From IMG/VR virus record IMGVR_UViG_3300037193_000697, positions 1 to 42,557 of that record: a stretch of 42,557 nucleotides of DNA. One strand, 5' to 3'. The notes beneath the pieces are model-generated. The model worked only from the letters and a program-made list of their open reading frames with translations, was not told the origin of the DNA and made no database searches. A program made the translations under genes and the position numbers. Source of the DNA: a virus. Positions 24,391 to 31,556 of this stretch are shown in pieces (positions within the stretch are counted from its first letter, which is position 1; the number at the start of each line of letters is the position of its first letter).

Positions 24391-26147
24391 GCGTCGACCT
24401 CCGCGAGCCGGAGCCAGTCGGCCAGCCTCTCCCTCTTGTGGGGGGACTGCTCGGTGAGCAGCGCGAGGCAGTAGGAGTCGAGGACGGGGACGATCTTCTC
24501 CACGTCAGCGATCCCTTCGAGCACCTGCGGTGCGCAGGACCATGCGTCTTCGAGCAGCCGAGACGCGGTGCCGTTGGCCCGGATGAACATGTGGGTCTCG
24601 TAGGCGGGGACACCGGGGGGCTTCCCTCCGGCCTGACGGAGCCGGTTGCCCGCCCGCTCCAGCGCGCGGAAGACCAGCGCCTCGGACGCGGCGACGAGCG
24701 CGGACTCCGAGGGTGTGCGGGGCCGCGTGGGGTGGTCCTCGATCGACGGGGTGGGCTGGGACTCCCGGGGCTGGGACTGGGGAGCCTCGATCTCCAACAC
24801 CACACCGAGGGCACCGAGCGCGGCCTGCACCTGCTCGGGCGTGGCGGAGCCGGTGGCGACCTTGCGCAGCAGCCACCGCTTGAACTCCTCCTCGTCGGGG
24901 AGGTCGTCGGAGTCGAAGCCGTTCTCGCGCAGCAGCGCCATCGCGGAGAGCAGGCCCCGGTCATACAACTCGAACGCCTCCTTGCTGCGGTCGGGGCGCA
25001 GCCGGAGGGCGGAGGTGTCGTAGGTGACCAGCGCGAGGGAGTCGTCGGACAGGGCAGGGCGCAGGTACCCCATCGTGAGCCCGTTGACGATCACGTCGAG
25101 CATCGGCTCCACGTGCATCTTGATGGTGGCTTCCTCGATCTGCCACGCACCCCAGTGGGAGACGCCGTTGGAGGTGCCGCCCCCGGTGCCGCCGTTGGAG
25201 GACATGCCGAGCACCTGCTCGGGTGGGAGGTCCATCCCGAGGGCGAAGCGGCGGATCGCCTCGTTGCGCAGGTCCATCGAGTGCGCGTCGAGTTCGCTCC
25301 AGAAGGTGAGCAACTTCGCCTTGTCGATCGCCTCGTCCGGTGCGGTGACCACGATCGGGACGAGCGCGGAGGGTGACTCCGGGTTCTCGATCGGGGTAAT
25401 CATCGCCTCGGCCAGCGTCAGCATGAACGAGTCGGCCTCGTTGGAGGTGGCGACGGGCTTGCCAGCCTGATCGGGCGGCGGGGGGAAGGTCATGCTCTGC
25501 GGCATCATCAGGATGCCCGCACCGGCCAGACGCGAGGTGACCTGAGCGTAGACATGGCGGGTGAGCCACTCGATCTCCGCGAGGATCGGGAGCAGGGCGC
25601 GGAATGGGGAGTCGGCCTCGATGCGACGGGCGGGGTGCGGCAGCCACAGCCGGATCACCACGTCGTCCTCGGTGAGCGTGATCGCGGCCATGCCGTTGCC
25701 GTAGTTGATCGTCCACGTGTTGCCGGTGACCTGCATCTCGATGCAGGAGACGATCTCCCACACGTCGCCCTGCGGGGTGTGACGCCCGACGAGGTAGCAC
25801 TCACCAGCGATGGTGAAGTGCATCCCGATGGCGTCAAGCATCTGCGCCTGACCGTCCTTGCCGTTGAACAGTTCGGACAGCGCGTCGAAGGCGGGGCCGG
25901 AGGTCTGTTCCATAGGAACGCCGCCGTCGAGGATCGCGGCCTTCAGCACGGCGCGGGAGACGGCGTGGCCGAAGAACTTCGCGGCGAAGCGCGCCTCACC
26001 GCAGATCGCGTAGTGCCGGTAGCACTCCGCCTGCCAGTCCTGCTTCGGCTGGTAGATGCGCGGGGCCTTGCCCGGATACCGGGTCGAGGAGGCGACGAGA
26101 CTCGTCGTTGGGATCACGACGGGATCAGGCTTGCGCGGACGAGGCAT
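24387..26147 (-). CDS. portal protein
   Basis: A 586-residue protein placed between terminase and the MuF/protease gene. The actinophage portal pattern is visible: an N-terminal Pro/Arg-rich start, then YRHYAICGEARFAAKFF, a clip-wing region with LGMDLPPEQVLGMSSNGGTGGGT (the tunnel-loop neighbourhood typical of this family) and a helical C-terminus. The portal forms the dodecameric DNA gate at one capsid vertex. ATG with AGGAG 6 nt upstream. The stop overlaps the next start as ATGA. Confidence 0.93.
   Translation of the reverse strand: MPRPRKPDPVVIPTTSLVASSTRYPGKAPRIYQPKQDWQAECYRHYAICGEARFAAKFFGHAVSRAVLKAAILDGGVPMEQTSGPAFDALSELFNGKDGQAQMLDAIGMHFTIAGECYLVGRHTPQGDVWEIVSCIEMQVTGNTWTINYGNGMAAITLTEDDVVIRLWLPHPARRIEADSPFRALLPILAEIEWLTRHVYAQVTSRLAGAGILMMPQSMTFPPPPDQAGKPVATSNEADSFMLTLAEAMITPIENPESPSALVPIVVTAPDEAIDKAKLLTFWSELDAHSMDLRNEAIRRFALGMDLPPEQVLGMSSNGGTGGGTSNGVSHWGAWQIEEATIKMHVEPMLDVIVNGLTMGYLRPALSDDSLALVTYDTSALRLRPDRSKEAFELYDRGLLSAMALLRENGFDSDDLPDEEEFKRWLLRKVATGSATPEQVQAALGALGVVLEIEAPQSQPRESQPTPSIEDHPTRPRTPSESALVAASEALVFRALERAGNRLRQAGGKPPGVPAYETHMFIRANGTASRLLEDAWSCAPQVLEGIADVEKIVPVLDSYCLALLTEQSPHKRERLADWLRLAEVDA
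25907..25919. repeat. dispersed palindrome copy 9 (GTTCC-ATA-GGAAC)
   Basis: Perfect 5-bp arms and a 3-nt spacer, inside the portal gene (encodes GVPMEQ near residue 77). Confidence 0.75.
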
Positions 26148-26183
26148 CTACCGCTCCTACGGGGGTGTCTATGAGGGGAGTGT

Positions 26184-26200
26184 CGCACAACAGGGGGGTC
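26184..26200 (-). promoter_or_regulatory. 17-nt motif in the portal leader shared with the capsid leader
   Basis: Read leftward: GACCCCCCTGTTGTGCG, 15 of 17 identical to 20236-20252. It lies about 40-50 nt before the portal start, after the small gene or genes of the 26213-26461 region, and is followed by CATAGACACC. It may be a late promoter or regulator element. Confidence 0.5.
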
Positions 26201-26212
26201 AGGTGAGGCAAC

Positions 26213-26461
26213 TCACTTGTTGACCCTCGTATCTGGCGGGTGGATCGTGGAGTCATGGAGCCGAACGAACTCGCAGCAGTGGTCGGTGCAGCCGTCGTAC
26301 TTCTCGCCGTAGCCGGTGAGGTCCCGGGGCAGGGGGGACGAGGACTCCGGCTGATCGCTGGGCTGCTCGGGTTCCTCGTCGTCCTCATCGTGCTGGCTAC
26401 CTAGTCGGCGGGCTCGTCGTAGGCGCTGATCGACGAAGCGACCTGCGCCGCTGCCATCCAC
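26213..26461 (-). CDS. possible small acidic/Cys protein between DUF1360-like gene and portal
   Basis: The reverse frame to TGA at 26213 codes SQHDEDDEEPEQ and then YGEKYDGCTDHCCEFVRLHD with mostly G/C third positions, as in real genes here. There is no convincing start: the nearest is a GTG at 26461, inside the preceding gene and without a ribosome site. It may start there, be reached by frameshifting from the DUF1360-like gene, or be unreal. It is exclusive in sense with the forward ORF at 26255-26404. The C-x3-CC motif could bind metal. Confidence 0.4.
   Translation of the reverse strand: MDGSGAGRFVDQRLRRARRLGSQHDEDDEEPEQPSDQPESSSPLPRDLTGYGEKYDGCTDHCCEFVRLHDSTIHPPDTRVNK
26255..26404 (+). 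CDS. alternative forward two-helix membrane miniprotein
   Basis: A 49-residue forward ORF with two clear hydrophobic stretches (LAAVVGAAVVLLAVAG and LIAGLLGFLVVLIVLAT) around a Gly-rich loop. Its stop shares CTAG with the convergent stop of the DUF1360-like gene. TTGACC at 26220-26225 with a weak -10 at 26243-26248 would start transcription at the ATG (leaderless). Against it, third positions are less G/C-rich than in neighbours, and the hydrophobicity could be the mirror of an acidic reverse frame. Confidence 0.3.
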   Translation: MEPNELAAVVGAAVVLLAVAGEVPGQGGRGLRLIAGLLGFLVVLIVLAT

Positions 26462-26715
26462 CCCCAGAACACCCACCACGACCAGTGGAGGTCGCTGAAG
26501 TACGCCCACGCGATTGAGATTGCGACGAGGTAGGGGTTCATGCACCACGGGCAGGTGAAGAGGCTGCCCCAGTTGTCCCCGACGAGGGCGAGCCACTTCC
26601 CACGCACCCACTCGGCGGGCGGGTAGTCGTCGTAGGTGATGATGCGCCCGAGTCGGGCGACCCCGAAGACGAGGACGAGGGCGAAGGCCACCCAGACCAG
26701 CGGGTCGTTCGGCAT
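26401..26715 (-). CDS. membrane protein, DUF1360-like
   Basis: A 104-residue protein: an N-terminal membrane helix (VWVAFALVLVFGVARL), then the family-like core ITYDDYPPAEWVRG..W..L, a TCPWCMNPY motif with paired Cys, and a second hydrophobic region (VAISIAWAYFSDLHWSWWVFWGWMAAA). This arrangement fits the DUF1360 family, which is common beside portal and terminase genes of actinophages and of unknown function. ATG with GAAGGA 7 nt upstream; it starts 2 nt after the previous stop. Probably in the host membrane. Confidence 0.85.
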   Translation of the reverse strand: MPNDPLVWVAFALVLVFGVARLGRIITYDDYPPAEWVRGKWLALVGDNWGSLFTCPWCMNPYLVAISIAWAYFSDLHWSWWVFWGWMAAAQVASSISAYDEPAD

Positions 26716-26717
26716 GT

Positions 26718-26897
26718 TCAGTTCCTTCGTTCAGATCGGACGTGCCAGACGCCCGACATCCGTGGACATGGGTAGATCGTGTGCGGACCGTGCTCGATGT
26801 GACGTGTCATCACCGCGTGGATCGCCTCGAAGCGCGACGGGTACTTCACCTTCTGCCCTCCGAGGTGGTTCCGACAACCACAGTCCCCCTTCTTCAT
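26718..26897 (-). CDS. small Cys-containing protein after terminase
   Basis: A 59-residue protein starting MKKGDCGCRNHLGGQKVKYP; the ATG overlaps the terminase stop as TGATG. It has a C-x-C pair, several His and one later Cys (YPCPRMSGVWHV), a layout like a small zinc-binding fold with substrate-contacting Arg/Lys. The same compact pattern occurs in several small proteins of this window. No function is known to me. Confidence 0.78.
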   Translation of the reverse strand: MKKGDCGCRNHLGGQKVKYPSRFEAIHAVMTRHIEHGPHTIYPCPRMSGVWHVRSERRN

Positions 26898-28345
26898 CAC
26901 ACCGCCCGCAGGTGCCTGTTCGTCGGAGCGCGGCGATCTGAGAGCAACTTGTTGGGGTCGGCCACCGTCGAGGGCATCACCCGGTGGGCGAGGGCGGTGG
27001 CTCCGTGCACGCAGGCGTCGACCCGGTTCGGTGAGTCTCCCTCGCCCGGTACCCACGTGGTCTGCTCATCTTCCAGCATCGCGAGGTCTCCCCGCTTGCC
27101 GACGTGCTTGACCCGCTTCTTCTCGTACAGCGCGACGATCGGCTCCGCGCGCAGCGCCTTCCCGCGCCGGGAGTCGACCAACTTGGGGCGACCGATCGGC
27201 ACCCCGCGCTTCTCGGCGGAGGTCTCGATGACGTGCGCGACCATCTCGCCGCCGTAGTTCTTCTCGGCCACGATGTCGTCAGCGGAGAACTCGACGTAGG
27301 CGTCGATCACCTTGTCGCCCCACTGGCCGGGGGAGTAGCGCCCGGTGTAGTCCGCGAGGACGTAGATGCACTTGTCCTCCCCGATCCCGAGGACGACGAT
27401 GCCGGTCTCGTCGGACTTCTTGTTGGCGGTGCCAGCGGGGTCGACGGCCACGACGATGCGGATCAGGTGAGGGGCCTCCTCGACCCACTCGTACATGTCC
27501 CACGCCCACAGAGCGCCCTCGACATCTTCGAGCACCTCGCCGTGGAGTTCTTGCTTGCCGAGCCGGGTGCCCTCGTAGCGGTCGAGGATGGTGCGCTTGA
27601 AGGTGTCCGCGAGGTTGTTCAGGTTCTCGTAGGTGGAGACCCGGTGGACTACAGTGAGGGGGTCGTTGATGAGCGCGCGCATCCACTTCGTCGGCTTCGG
27701 GGTGGAGGTGGCGATGACCTTCGGGTTCTTGCCGATACGAAGGCCGAACAGCATGTTGTCCCAGACCTCGTTGATGAGGGGGTAGTGGGCGGGCTCGTCT
27801 GCCCACGTGAAGCCGGACTGGGGGCCACGGAGGCGGTCGGGCTCCTCGGCGGAGAACCCTTGGCCGATGCAACCGTTGGGCCACGTCAACTTCTTCTTCG
27901 ACGGCTCCCACAGGGGACGCTTGCCCGGGGGCGAGGTCGCGAGGACGCCGGAGACGCCCTCCACCATCGTGTCGCGGAGGTCAGGTCCGGTGGCCGCGAG
28001 CAGCGTGATGCGCGGCGTGATGTTGGTGACCCGGTGGGTGATCTCGGAGCCGGTGCGGGTCTTGCCCGAACCTCGGCCCCCCGAGAGCAGTAGCGTCAGC
28101 CAGTCGTCGCGCCACCTCGGGGGGCGTTGGTCAGGACGGGCGTGCTCCCAGTCCCACTCGCCGTGGGGCTTCCCGTCGCAGGTGAGGTTCGGGCAGTAGA
28201 AGGGTCGCCATGTCGCGCCTTCGTGCTGGCGGAGGAGTTCGAGGGCCTTCTGCTGGGCCTCGGGCTTCCAGTTCTTGAACGCCTCTACGTCTACCGGGAG
28301 GTGTTCACGAGACGCTGGCAGGTCGCGCGGTGGATGCTCAGACAC
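26897..28345 (-). CDS. terL: terminase large subunit
   Basis: A 482-residue packaging motor. With the GTG at 28345 as start (GGTGG 8 nt upstream), Walker A SGGRGSGKT is at 88-96, Walker B with catalytic Glu is FTWADEP (Asp183, Glu184), and the coupling motif TSTPKP is near 213. The RNase-H-like nuclease begins at VAVDPAG (Asp302) and ends with SPNRVDACVHGATAL. A C-x4-C plus two His (residues 51-68) ahead of the ATPase may form a zinc knuckle. In-frame starts at 28423 and 28402 exist, but that region is occupied by another plausible gene. Confidence 0.93.
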   Translation of the reverse strand: MSEHPPRDLPASREHLPVDVEAFKNWKPEAQQKALELLRQHEGATWRPFYCPNLTCDGKPHGEWDWEHARPDQRPPRWRDDWLTLLLSGGRGSGKTRTGSEITHRVTNITPRITLLAATGPDLRDTMVEGVSGVLATSPPGKRPLWEPSKKKLTWPNGCIGQGFSAEEPDRLRGPQSGFTWADEPAHYPLINEVWDNMLFGLRIGKNPKVIATSTPKPTKWMRALINDPLTVVHRVSTYENLNNLADTFKRTILDRYEGTRLGKQELHGEVLEDVEGALWAWDMYEWVEEAPHLIRIVVAVDPAGTANKKSDETGIVVLGIGEDKCIYVLADYTGRYSPGQWGDKVIDAYVEFSADDIVAEKNYGGEMVAHVIETSAEKRGVPIGRPKLVDSRRGKALRAEPIVALYEKKRVKHVGKRGDLAMLEDEQTTWVPGEGDSPNRVDACVHGATALAHRVMPSTVADPNKLLSDRRAPTNRHLRAV

Positions 28346-28449
28346 TTCGCACACCACCAGTTCCCATGAAGAGGGGTCGCCGGAGTGCCGACCGTGAGCC
28401 ATGTGCCACAGCCGCCCGCGCACTTCTGCGTCCAGCGCACCTTCGCCAT
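28291..28449 (-). CDS. zinc-ribbon miniprotein overlapping the terminase start
   Basis: A 52-residue protein starting MAKVRWTQKCAGGCGTWLTV, with C-x3-C (KCAGGC) and C-x2-C (WWCAKC) pairs 20 residues apart, then a basic helix (IHRATCQRL). This is a standard four-Cys zinc-ribbon layout. It runs in a different frame through the 5' part of the longest possible terminase frame, so terminase more likely begins inside it (28345). The ribosome site is weak (GAG). It may regulate packaging genes or bind DNA. Confidence 0.75.
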   Translation of the reverse strand: MAKVRWTQKCAGGCGTWLTVGTPATPLHGNWWCAKCLSIHRATCQRLVNTSR

Positions 28450-28480
28450 GTGCTCAGTCTAGCCACGTGCCGCACGCAAC

Positions 28481-28711
28481 TCACCTGACTTCATCCGTTC
28501 GTACGATGTAGAGGGGGTTTGGCTGTCGTTGGATCAGTTCCTCGTAGGAAACCCCGAGGTCGTTCGCGAGGGCGCGGCAGAGCACCTCCCGAATGTAGGC
28601 GGAGTTGGAGGGGTGGCCGGTCTTCTGGCGGGCGCGGTAGATCAGGGCGGGGATGTTCTCGGAGGTCTGCACCTGCACGAGCGCCCTGTTGTCGTGCGCG
28701 TAGAACGGCAT
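28481..28711 (-). CDS. ribbon-helix-helix-like protein next to terminase
   Basis: A 76-residue protein starting MPFYAHDNRALVQVQTSENI; the ATG overlaps the small terminase stop (TGATG). The LVQVQTSENIPALIYRARQK strand-helix followed by SNSAYIREVLCRALANDLG is the pattern of CopG/Arc-type DNA-binding proteins, with the second helix carrying the usual hydrophobic spacing. The C-terminus is a short polar tail. It may be a regulator or a packaging accessory. The call rests on sequence pattern only. Confidence 0.75.
   Translation of the reverse strand: MPFYAHDNRALVQVQTSENIPALIYRARQKTGHPSNSAYIREVLCRALANDLGVSYEELIQRQPNPLYIVRTDEVR
28537..28552. repeat. dispersed palindrome copy 10 (GTTCC-TCGTA-GGAAAC)
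   Basis: Spacer of 5 nt, near the 3' end of the RHH-like gene (encodes VSYEEL). Confidence 0.65.
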
Positions 28712-29241
28712 CACCCACCGGCTTCCAGCGCGGGTGGGTCCTCGACGATCTCGCCCTCGAAGATGTCGTACTCCTCCACCGATGGGGCCTTGGCCTGCAC
28801 CACCGTGGAGACCCAGCGTTCGAGTTCCTCCATCGTGGGGGAGTGGACGATGAACTCGGCGGGGGCCTCGTAGCCGAACAACTTGGTGTGCTGGCCGATG
28901 AGTTCGCGGGCCTTGGTGACGGCCTGCAGGTGCTCGGGGTTGTCGGGGTTGATCGCCTTGGCCCACACCCCGCGCAGGAGACGGTCGAGGCGCTGGCCCG
29001 CGAGGACGCGCATCCTCTTCTGGGCCTCGGGGTCGTTGGCGATCTCCGCCTCCAACGCGCGCTCGACGGCGACGAGGGCCTGCCGGGGGGAGGGGTAGCC
29101 GATAACCTCGGCGATCTCGTCCCAGTCGGCACCGGCCATCTTCAACTGCAGCGCGGCCTTGGCCTTGCGCTCCCGGGCGCGGGCGACGTTCTTGCCGCTC
29201 CCGGTGCGCTTGACGCCGGTCGGGTCGGTCGAGTCCTGCAT
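28711..29241 (-). CDS. terminase small subunit candidate
   Basis: A 176-residue protein two genes before the large terminase. Residues 18-60 form a helix-turn-helix-like unit (ERKAKAALQLKMAGADWDEI, then GYPSPRQALVAVERALEAEI) typical of phage small terminases that recognise the packaging site; 70-125 is helical (QRLDRLLRGVWAKAINPDNP) and the C-terminal 50 residues are acidic, suitable for contact with the large subunit. ATG with AGGAGG 8 nt upstream. The HTH-plus-helix layout and position support the call. Confidence 0.82.
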   Translation of the reverse strand: MQDSTDPTGVKRTGSGKNVARARERKAKAALQLKMAGADWDEIAEVIGYPSPRQALVAVERALEAEIANDPEAQKRMRVLAGQRLDRLLRGVWAKAINPDNPEHLQAVTKARELIGQHTKLFGYEAPAEFIVHSPTMEELERWVSTVVQAKAPSVEEYDIFEGEIVEDPPALEAGG

Positions 29242-29260
29242 GTTTCTCGCCTCCTACGGC

Positions 29261-29989
29261 CTAGGTTACGCGCACCCAGACGGATTCGATCGACTCCGTG
29301 CGCCTCGTACCACCGGCCCACGCGGTCTTGCGCTCGCTCCAACCGGCCTTCCAGCCCTCCGGCGCGGTGTACTCGGAGACCAGCACGGTCGCGCCCGCCT
29401 CCGACCACTCCTCCATTGTGGCCCAGAACCGGTCATGGTTGAACGCGCCCCGGTAGTGCTCGGTCCCGACATACTCCTGCGTGTCGCGGTAGGGCGGGTC
29501 GCAGTAGACCACCACCCCGGGCCGCATCAGCGGGGTGTGGGCGGTGTAGTCGCAGGTTTCCAGATGGAACCTCGCCAGCGCCCTGCCGATCTTCACCACC
29601 GACCTGCGGGCCTGATCGGTGTAGTCGCGGCGCTTCCCGGTGGTGGCGGTGGTGCGGTCTTGGATGTAGCCCCCGAACCACGACCCGCCGTAGGAGCAGG
29701 CGAACCCGGCGAACGATCGCTCGGGTGAGGGGTTGGGGTCGGCGCGCAGTTCGAGCCACCGGGTCTTGGTGAGCACCATCGGCGGCAGCCAGCCGTCCGC
29801 GATGGCCCGCCACATCAGCATCAGGTCGGGGTTGGCGTCGGAGGCGATGGCCTTCGGGTAGTGCGGAGCGGCCCTGAGGAACACCGCGCCGCTGCCGAGG
29901 AAGGGCTCGACGTACATGTCGCCCTCGTGGGCGGTGATGTAGGCCGAGAGGGCTCCGGCGATCTTGGGCTTCGCGCCGAGGTACCTCAC
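29261..29989 (-). CDS. DNA N6-adenine methyltransferase, Dam/D12 class
   Basis: A 242-residue enzyme with the AdoMet motif VEPFLGSGAVF near residues 27-37 and the catalytic DPPY at 164-167 (VYCDPPYRDT), in the order typical of D12-class Dam-like enzymes. The start MRYLGAKPK, from a GTG overlapping the ParB-like stop (GTGA), matches the usual N-terminus of this family; an ATG at 30001 is possible. It would methylate adenine in phage DNA and could protect it from restriction. Target specificity cannot be read from sequence. Confidence 0.92.
   Translation of the reverse strand: MRYLGAKPKIAGALSAYITAHEGDMYVEPFLGSGAVFLRAAPHYPKAIASDANPDLMLMWRAIADGWLPPMVLTKTRWLELRADPNPSPERSFAGFACSYGGSWFGGYIQDRTTATTGKRRDYTDQARRSVVKIGRALARFHLETCDYTAHTPLMRPGVVVYCDPPYRDTQEYVGTEHYRGAFNHDRFWATMEEWSEAGATVLVSEYTAPEGWKAGWSERKTAWAGGTRRTESIESVWVRVT
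29555..29571. repeat. dispersed palindrome copy 11 (GGTTTCC-AGAT-GGAACC)
   Basis: Unequal arms and a 4-nt spacer, inside the methyltransferase gene (encodes RFHLET). Confidence 0.7.
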
Positions 29990-30576
29990 AAGCCGTCCCA
30001 TCCGGCGAGCCGGAGCAGCAACTCGAACTTCTCCCGGTCCCCGACGGCATCCTCGGTCATCTCCCAGAATGCGCGGCGCACGTGCGGGGGGACCTTGAAG
30101 GACAGGGTGGGCCACTGGGCGAAGTCGTCCTCTCCTGCGACCGGAATCTCGGCGAGGTGGGTGAGGACTTCGAGGTCGTTCTCCCGGTAGCCGGTGCCGA
30201 TCAGGGAGTCGGCGTCGTGGAGTTCGTTGAGGATGTTCAGCAGCAGGGCGTTGTCGGGCATCGCGAGCGCGGCGGTGCGGTTGTCGGCCAGCATGATGCG
30301 CTTGGCGTGGTACTGGTCCACATCGAGCAGCACCACGGGCACCTCGGTGGCCCCGAGCGCCTTGCAGGCGAGCCACGTGTGGTTGCCCGCGATGATGTAG
30401 CCGGTCGACGCCTGCACGAAGATGGGCCGGTAGACGCCGTTGGCGACAATGGACTCCTGAATCGCCTCGATGTCGCCGTTGTTGTAATTATCGGGGTGCT
30501 GCTGCACCTCGTCGATGGACTTCAGCAGCGGCTTCAGGTCTTCGTGGGCCTTGGCGGTGCCTCCGAGGTGGATCAT
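29986..30576 (-). CDS. ParB/sulfiredoxin-like nuclease-domain protein
   Basis: A 196-residue protein. Residues 15-100 show the ParB N-terminal fold: IDEVQQHPDNYNNGDIEAIQ, SIVANGVYRPIFVQ, and the motif YIIAGNHTWLACKALG that corresponds to the GxHR box used for nucleotide binding. Residues 100-196 are helical, perhaps DNA-binding. ATG with AGGAG 5 nt upstream. It is coupled by a 4-nt overlap to the Dam-type gene, a pairing frequent in phages where ParB-like proteins accompany methylases. A CTP- or ATP-dependent DNA role is inferred. Confidence 0.9.
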   Translation of the reverse strand: MIHLGGTAKAHEDLKPLLKSIDEVQQHPDNYNNGDIEAIQESIVANGVYRPIFVQASTGYIIAGNHTWLACKALGATEVPVVLLDVDQYHAKRIMLADNRTAALAMPDNALLLNILNELHDADSLIGTGYRENDLEVLTHLAEIPVAGEDDFAQWPTLSFKVPPHVRRAFWEMTEDAVGDREKFELLLRLAGWDGL

Positions 30577-30671
30577 GGTTGCTCCTTGAACGGCCAGAAC
30601 CGGATGATCGGGTAGATGAGCATGGCGACGACGGGAATCAGGTAGGCGAGGGCCTCGAACTTGCCCCTCAC
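30573..30671 (-). CDS. 32-residue single-span membrane miniprotein
   Basis: A 32-residue protein starting MRGKFEALAYLIPVVAMLIY with one hydrophobic helix (about 7-25) and a short aromatic-basic tail (RFWPFKEQP). It starts with GTG, overlapping the upstream stop (GTGA), and its own stop overlaps the ParB-like start (ATGA), so it lies in a tightly coupled chain, which argues for a real gene despite its size. Function unknown. Confidence 0.7.
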   Translation of the reverse strand: MRGKFEALAYLIPVVAMLIYPIIRFWPFKEQP

Positions 30672-30874
30672 TTCGGCTTTCCGCAGTTGCAGCCCTTCGA
30701 GTTGGCGTTCGCCTTGGCGGTAGCGGCCTTGGAGAGTTGCGCTGACCGTTTCGCGGCCTTCTCGGCGGTGGCCTTGCTCGCGTAGGTCTTCGGGGGGACC
30801 TTCTTGGGCGCTACGCGCTTCGGGGCGACGTTCTTGCGGTACTTCCGGGCGGTGCAGTTGCATCCCGATGGCAT
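30668..30874 (-). CDS. Lys/Ala-rich miniprotein with CNC motifs at both ends
   Basis: A 68-residue protein starting MPSGCNCTARKYRK and ending SKGCNCGKPK. The middle is about half Lys and Ala (AEKAAKRSAQLSKAATAKAN), which suggests a helical, DNA- or RNA-binding body; the two C-x-C pairs could join in one metal site. The end motif GCNCGK recurs at the start of the 48-residue protein at 21396-21542. ATG with GGAG 8 nt upstream. Confidence 0.75.
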   Translation of the reverse strand: MPSGCNCTARKYRKNVAPKRVAPKKVPPKTYASKATAEKAAKRSAQLSKAATAKANANSKGCNCGKPK

Positions 30875-30875
30875 C

Positions 30876-31556
30876 TCAGACACTCCTCTGGAAGTGGGCG
30901 TCCCCGCCGTCGCGGAGCAGGGCGTCGAGGTCGGTGCGGGCGATCCAGAAGTCCCGGAAGTGGCCCCACCAGCAGCGGCAGAGCACCCAGTCGCGGGAGG
31001 CGTCGTAGCCGCGAGCGACGTACTGGTGCCCGCCTGCGCGTCCTCCTCTGACATGGACCCGCCCGTCGCCGTCTTGGTCGAACATGTCCCAGTACCACCA
31101 CGTCCCCACCGAGATCGGGCGTCCCTCGATGATGTGCTGGACCACCCCGTCCGCTCCGCCGAACTCCCAGCGGTACTCCCCGGCGAGGCCCATCTCGATC
31201 GCGGTCTTCGCGGAGGCGTGCCCTGAGGAGCCGGTGTCCTCGGGGGGCCATGACCCGGGCCACGGGTCGATCTGGGTGTTGCGCGAGTAGATGCGCTCGG
31301 CGTCGTCCATGTTCAGGACGCGGCCCTTGACCCGGTTGCCGATGGCGTTGAGTTGGGTGCACTTGGCGACCCCGGTGCAGCACCCGACGCGCTGATTGGG
31401 GTTGGGCAGCGGGTCGTAGACCCGGATCGCCTTGTCTTTCCATGTGGAACGGTCGACGAGGCGGGCGAGTGGGAACGACCGGTTGCGGTCGTCGTGGACC
31501 TTCTGGCGTCCGAGTAGGGGGGAGTGCTGCTCGACGATCTCGATCTCTACGCTCAT
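30876..31556 (-). CDS. papain-like cysteine peptidase
   Basis: A 226-residue protein with the C1-type catalytic pattern: Gln55 and Cys60 in NQRVGCCTGVA, His177 in GGHQYVARGYD, and a late Trp-Gly (CRCWWGHFRDFWIA) in the place of the NSWG loop. No signal peptide is visible. Domains of this kind occur in actinophage lysins and as stand-alone proteins near packaging genes. It may cut peptidoglycan peptides or a host protein, but the substrate is not indicated. The start overlaps the previous stop as ATGA. Confidence 0.8.
   Translation of the reverse strand: MSVEIEIVEQHSPLLGRQKVHDDRNRSFPLARLVDRSTWKDKAIRVYDPLPNPNQRVGCCTGVAKCTQLNAIGNRVKGRVLNMDDAERIYSRNTQIDPWPGSWPPEDTGSSGHASAKTAIEMGLAGEYRWEFGGADGVVQHIIEGRPISVGTWWYWDMFDQDGDGRVHVRGGRAGGHQYVARGYDASRDWVLCRCWWGHFRDFWIARTDLDALLRDGGDAHFQRSV
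31436..31450. repeat. dispersed palindrome copy 12 (CTTTCC-ATGT-GGAAC)
   Basis: Spacer of 4 nt, inside the cysteine peptidase gene (encodes STWKD). Confidence 0.6.
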
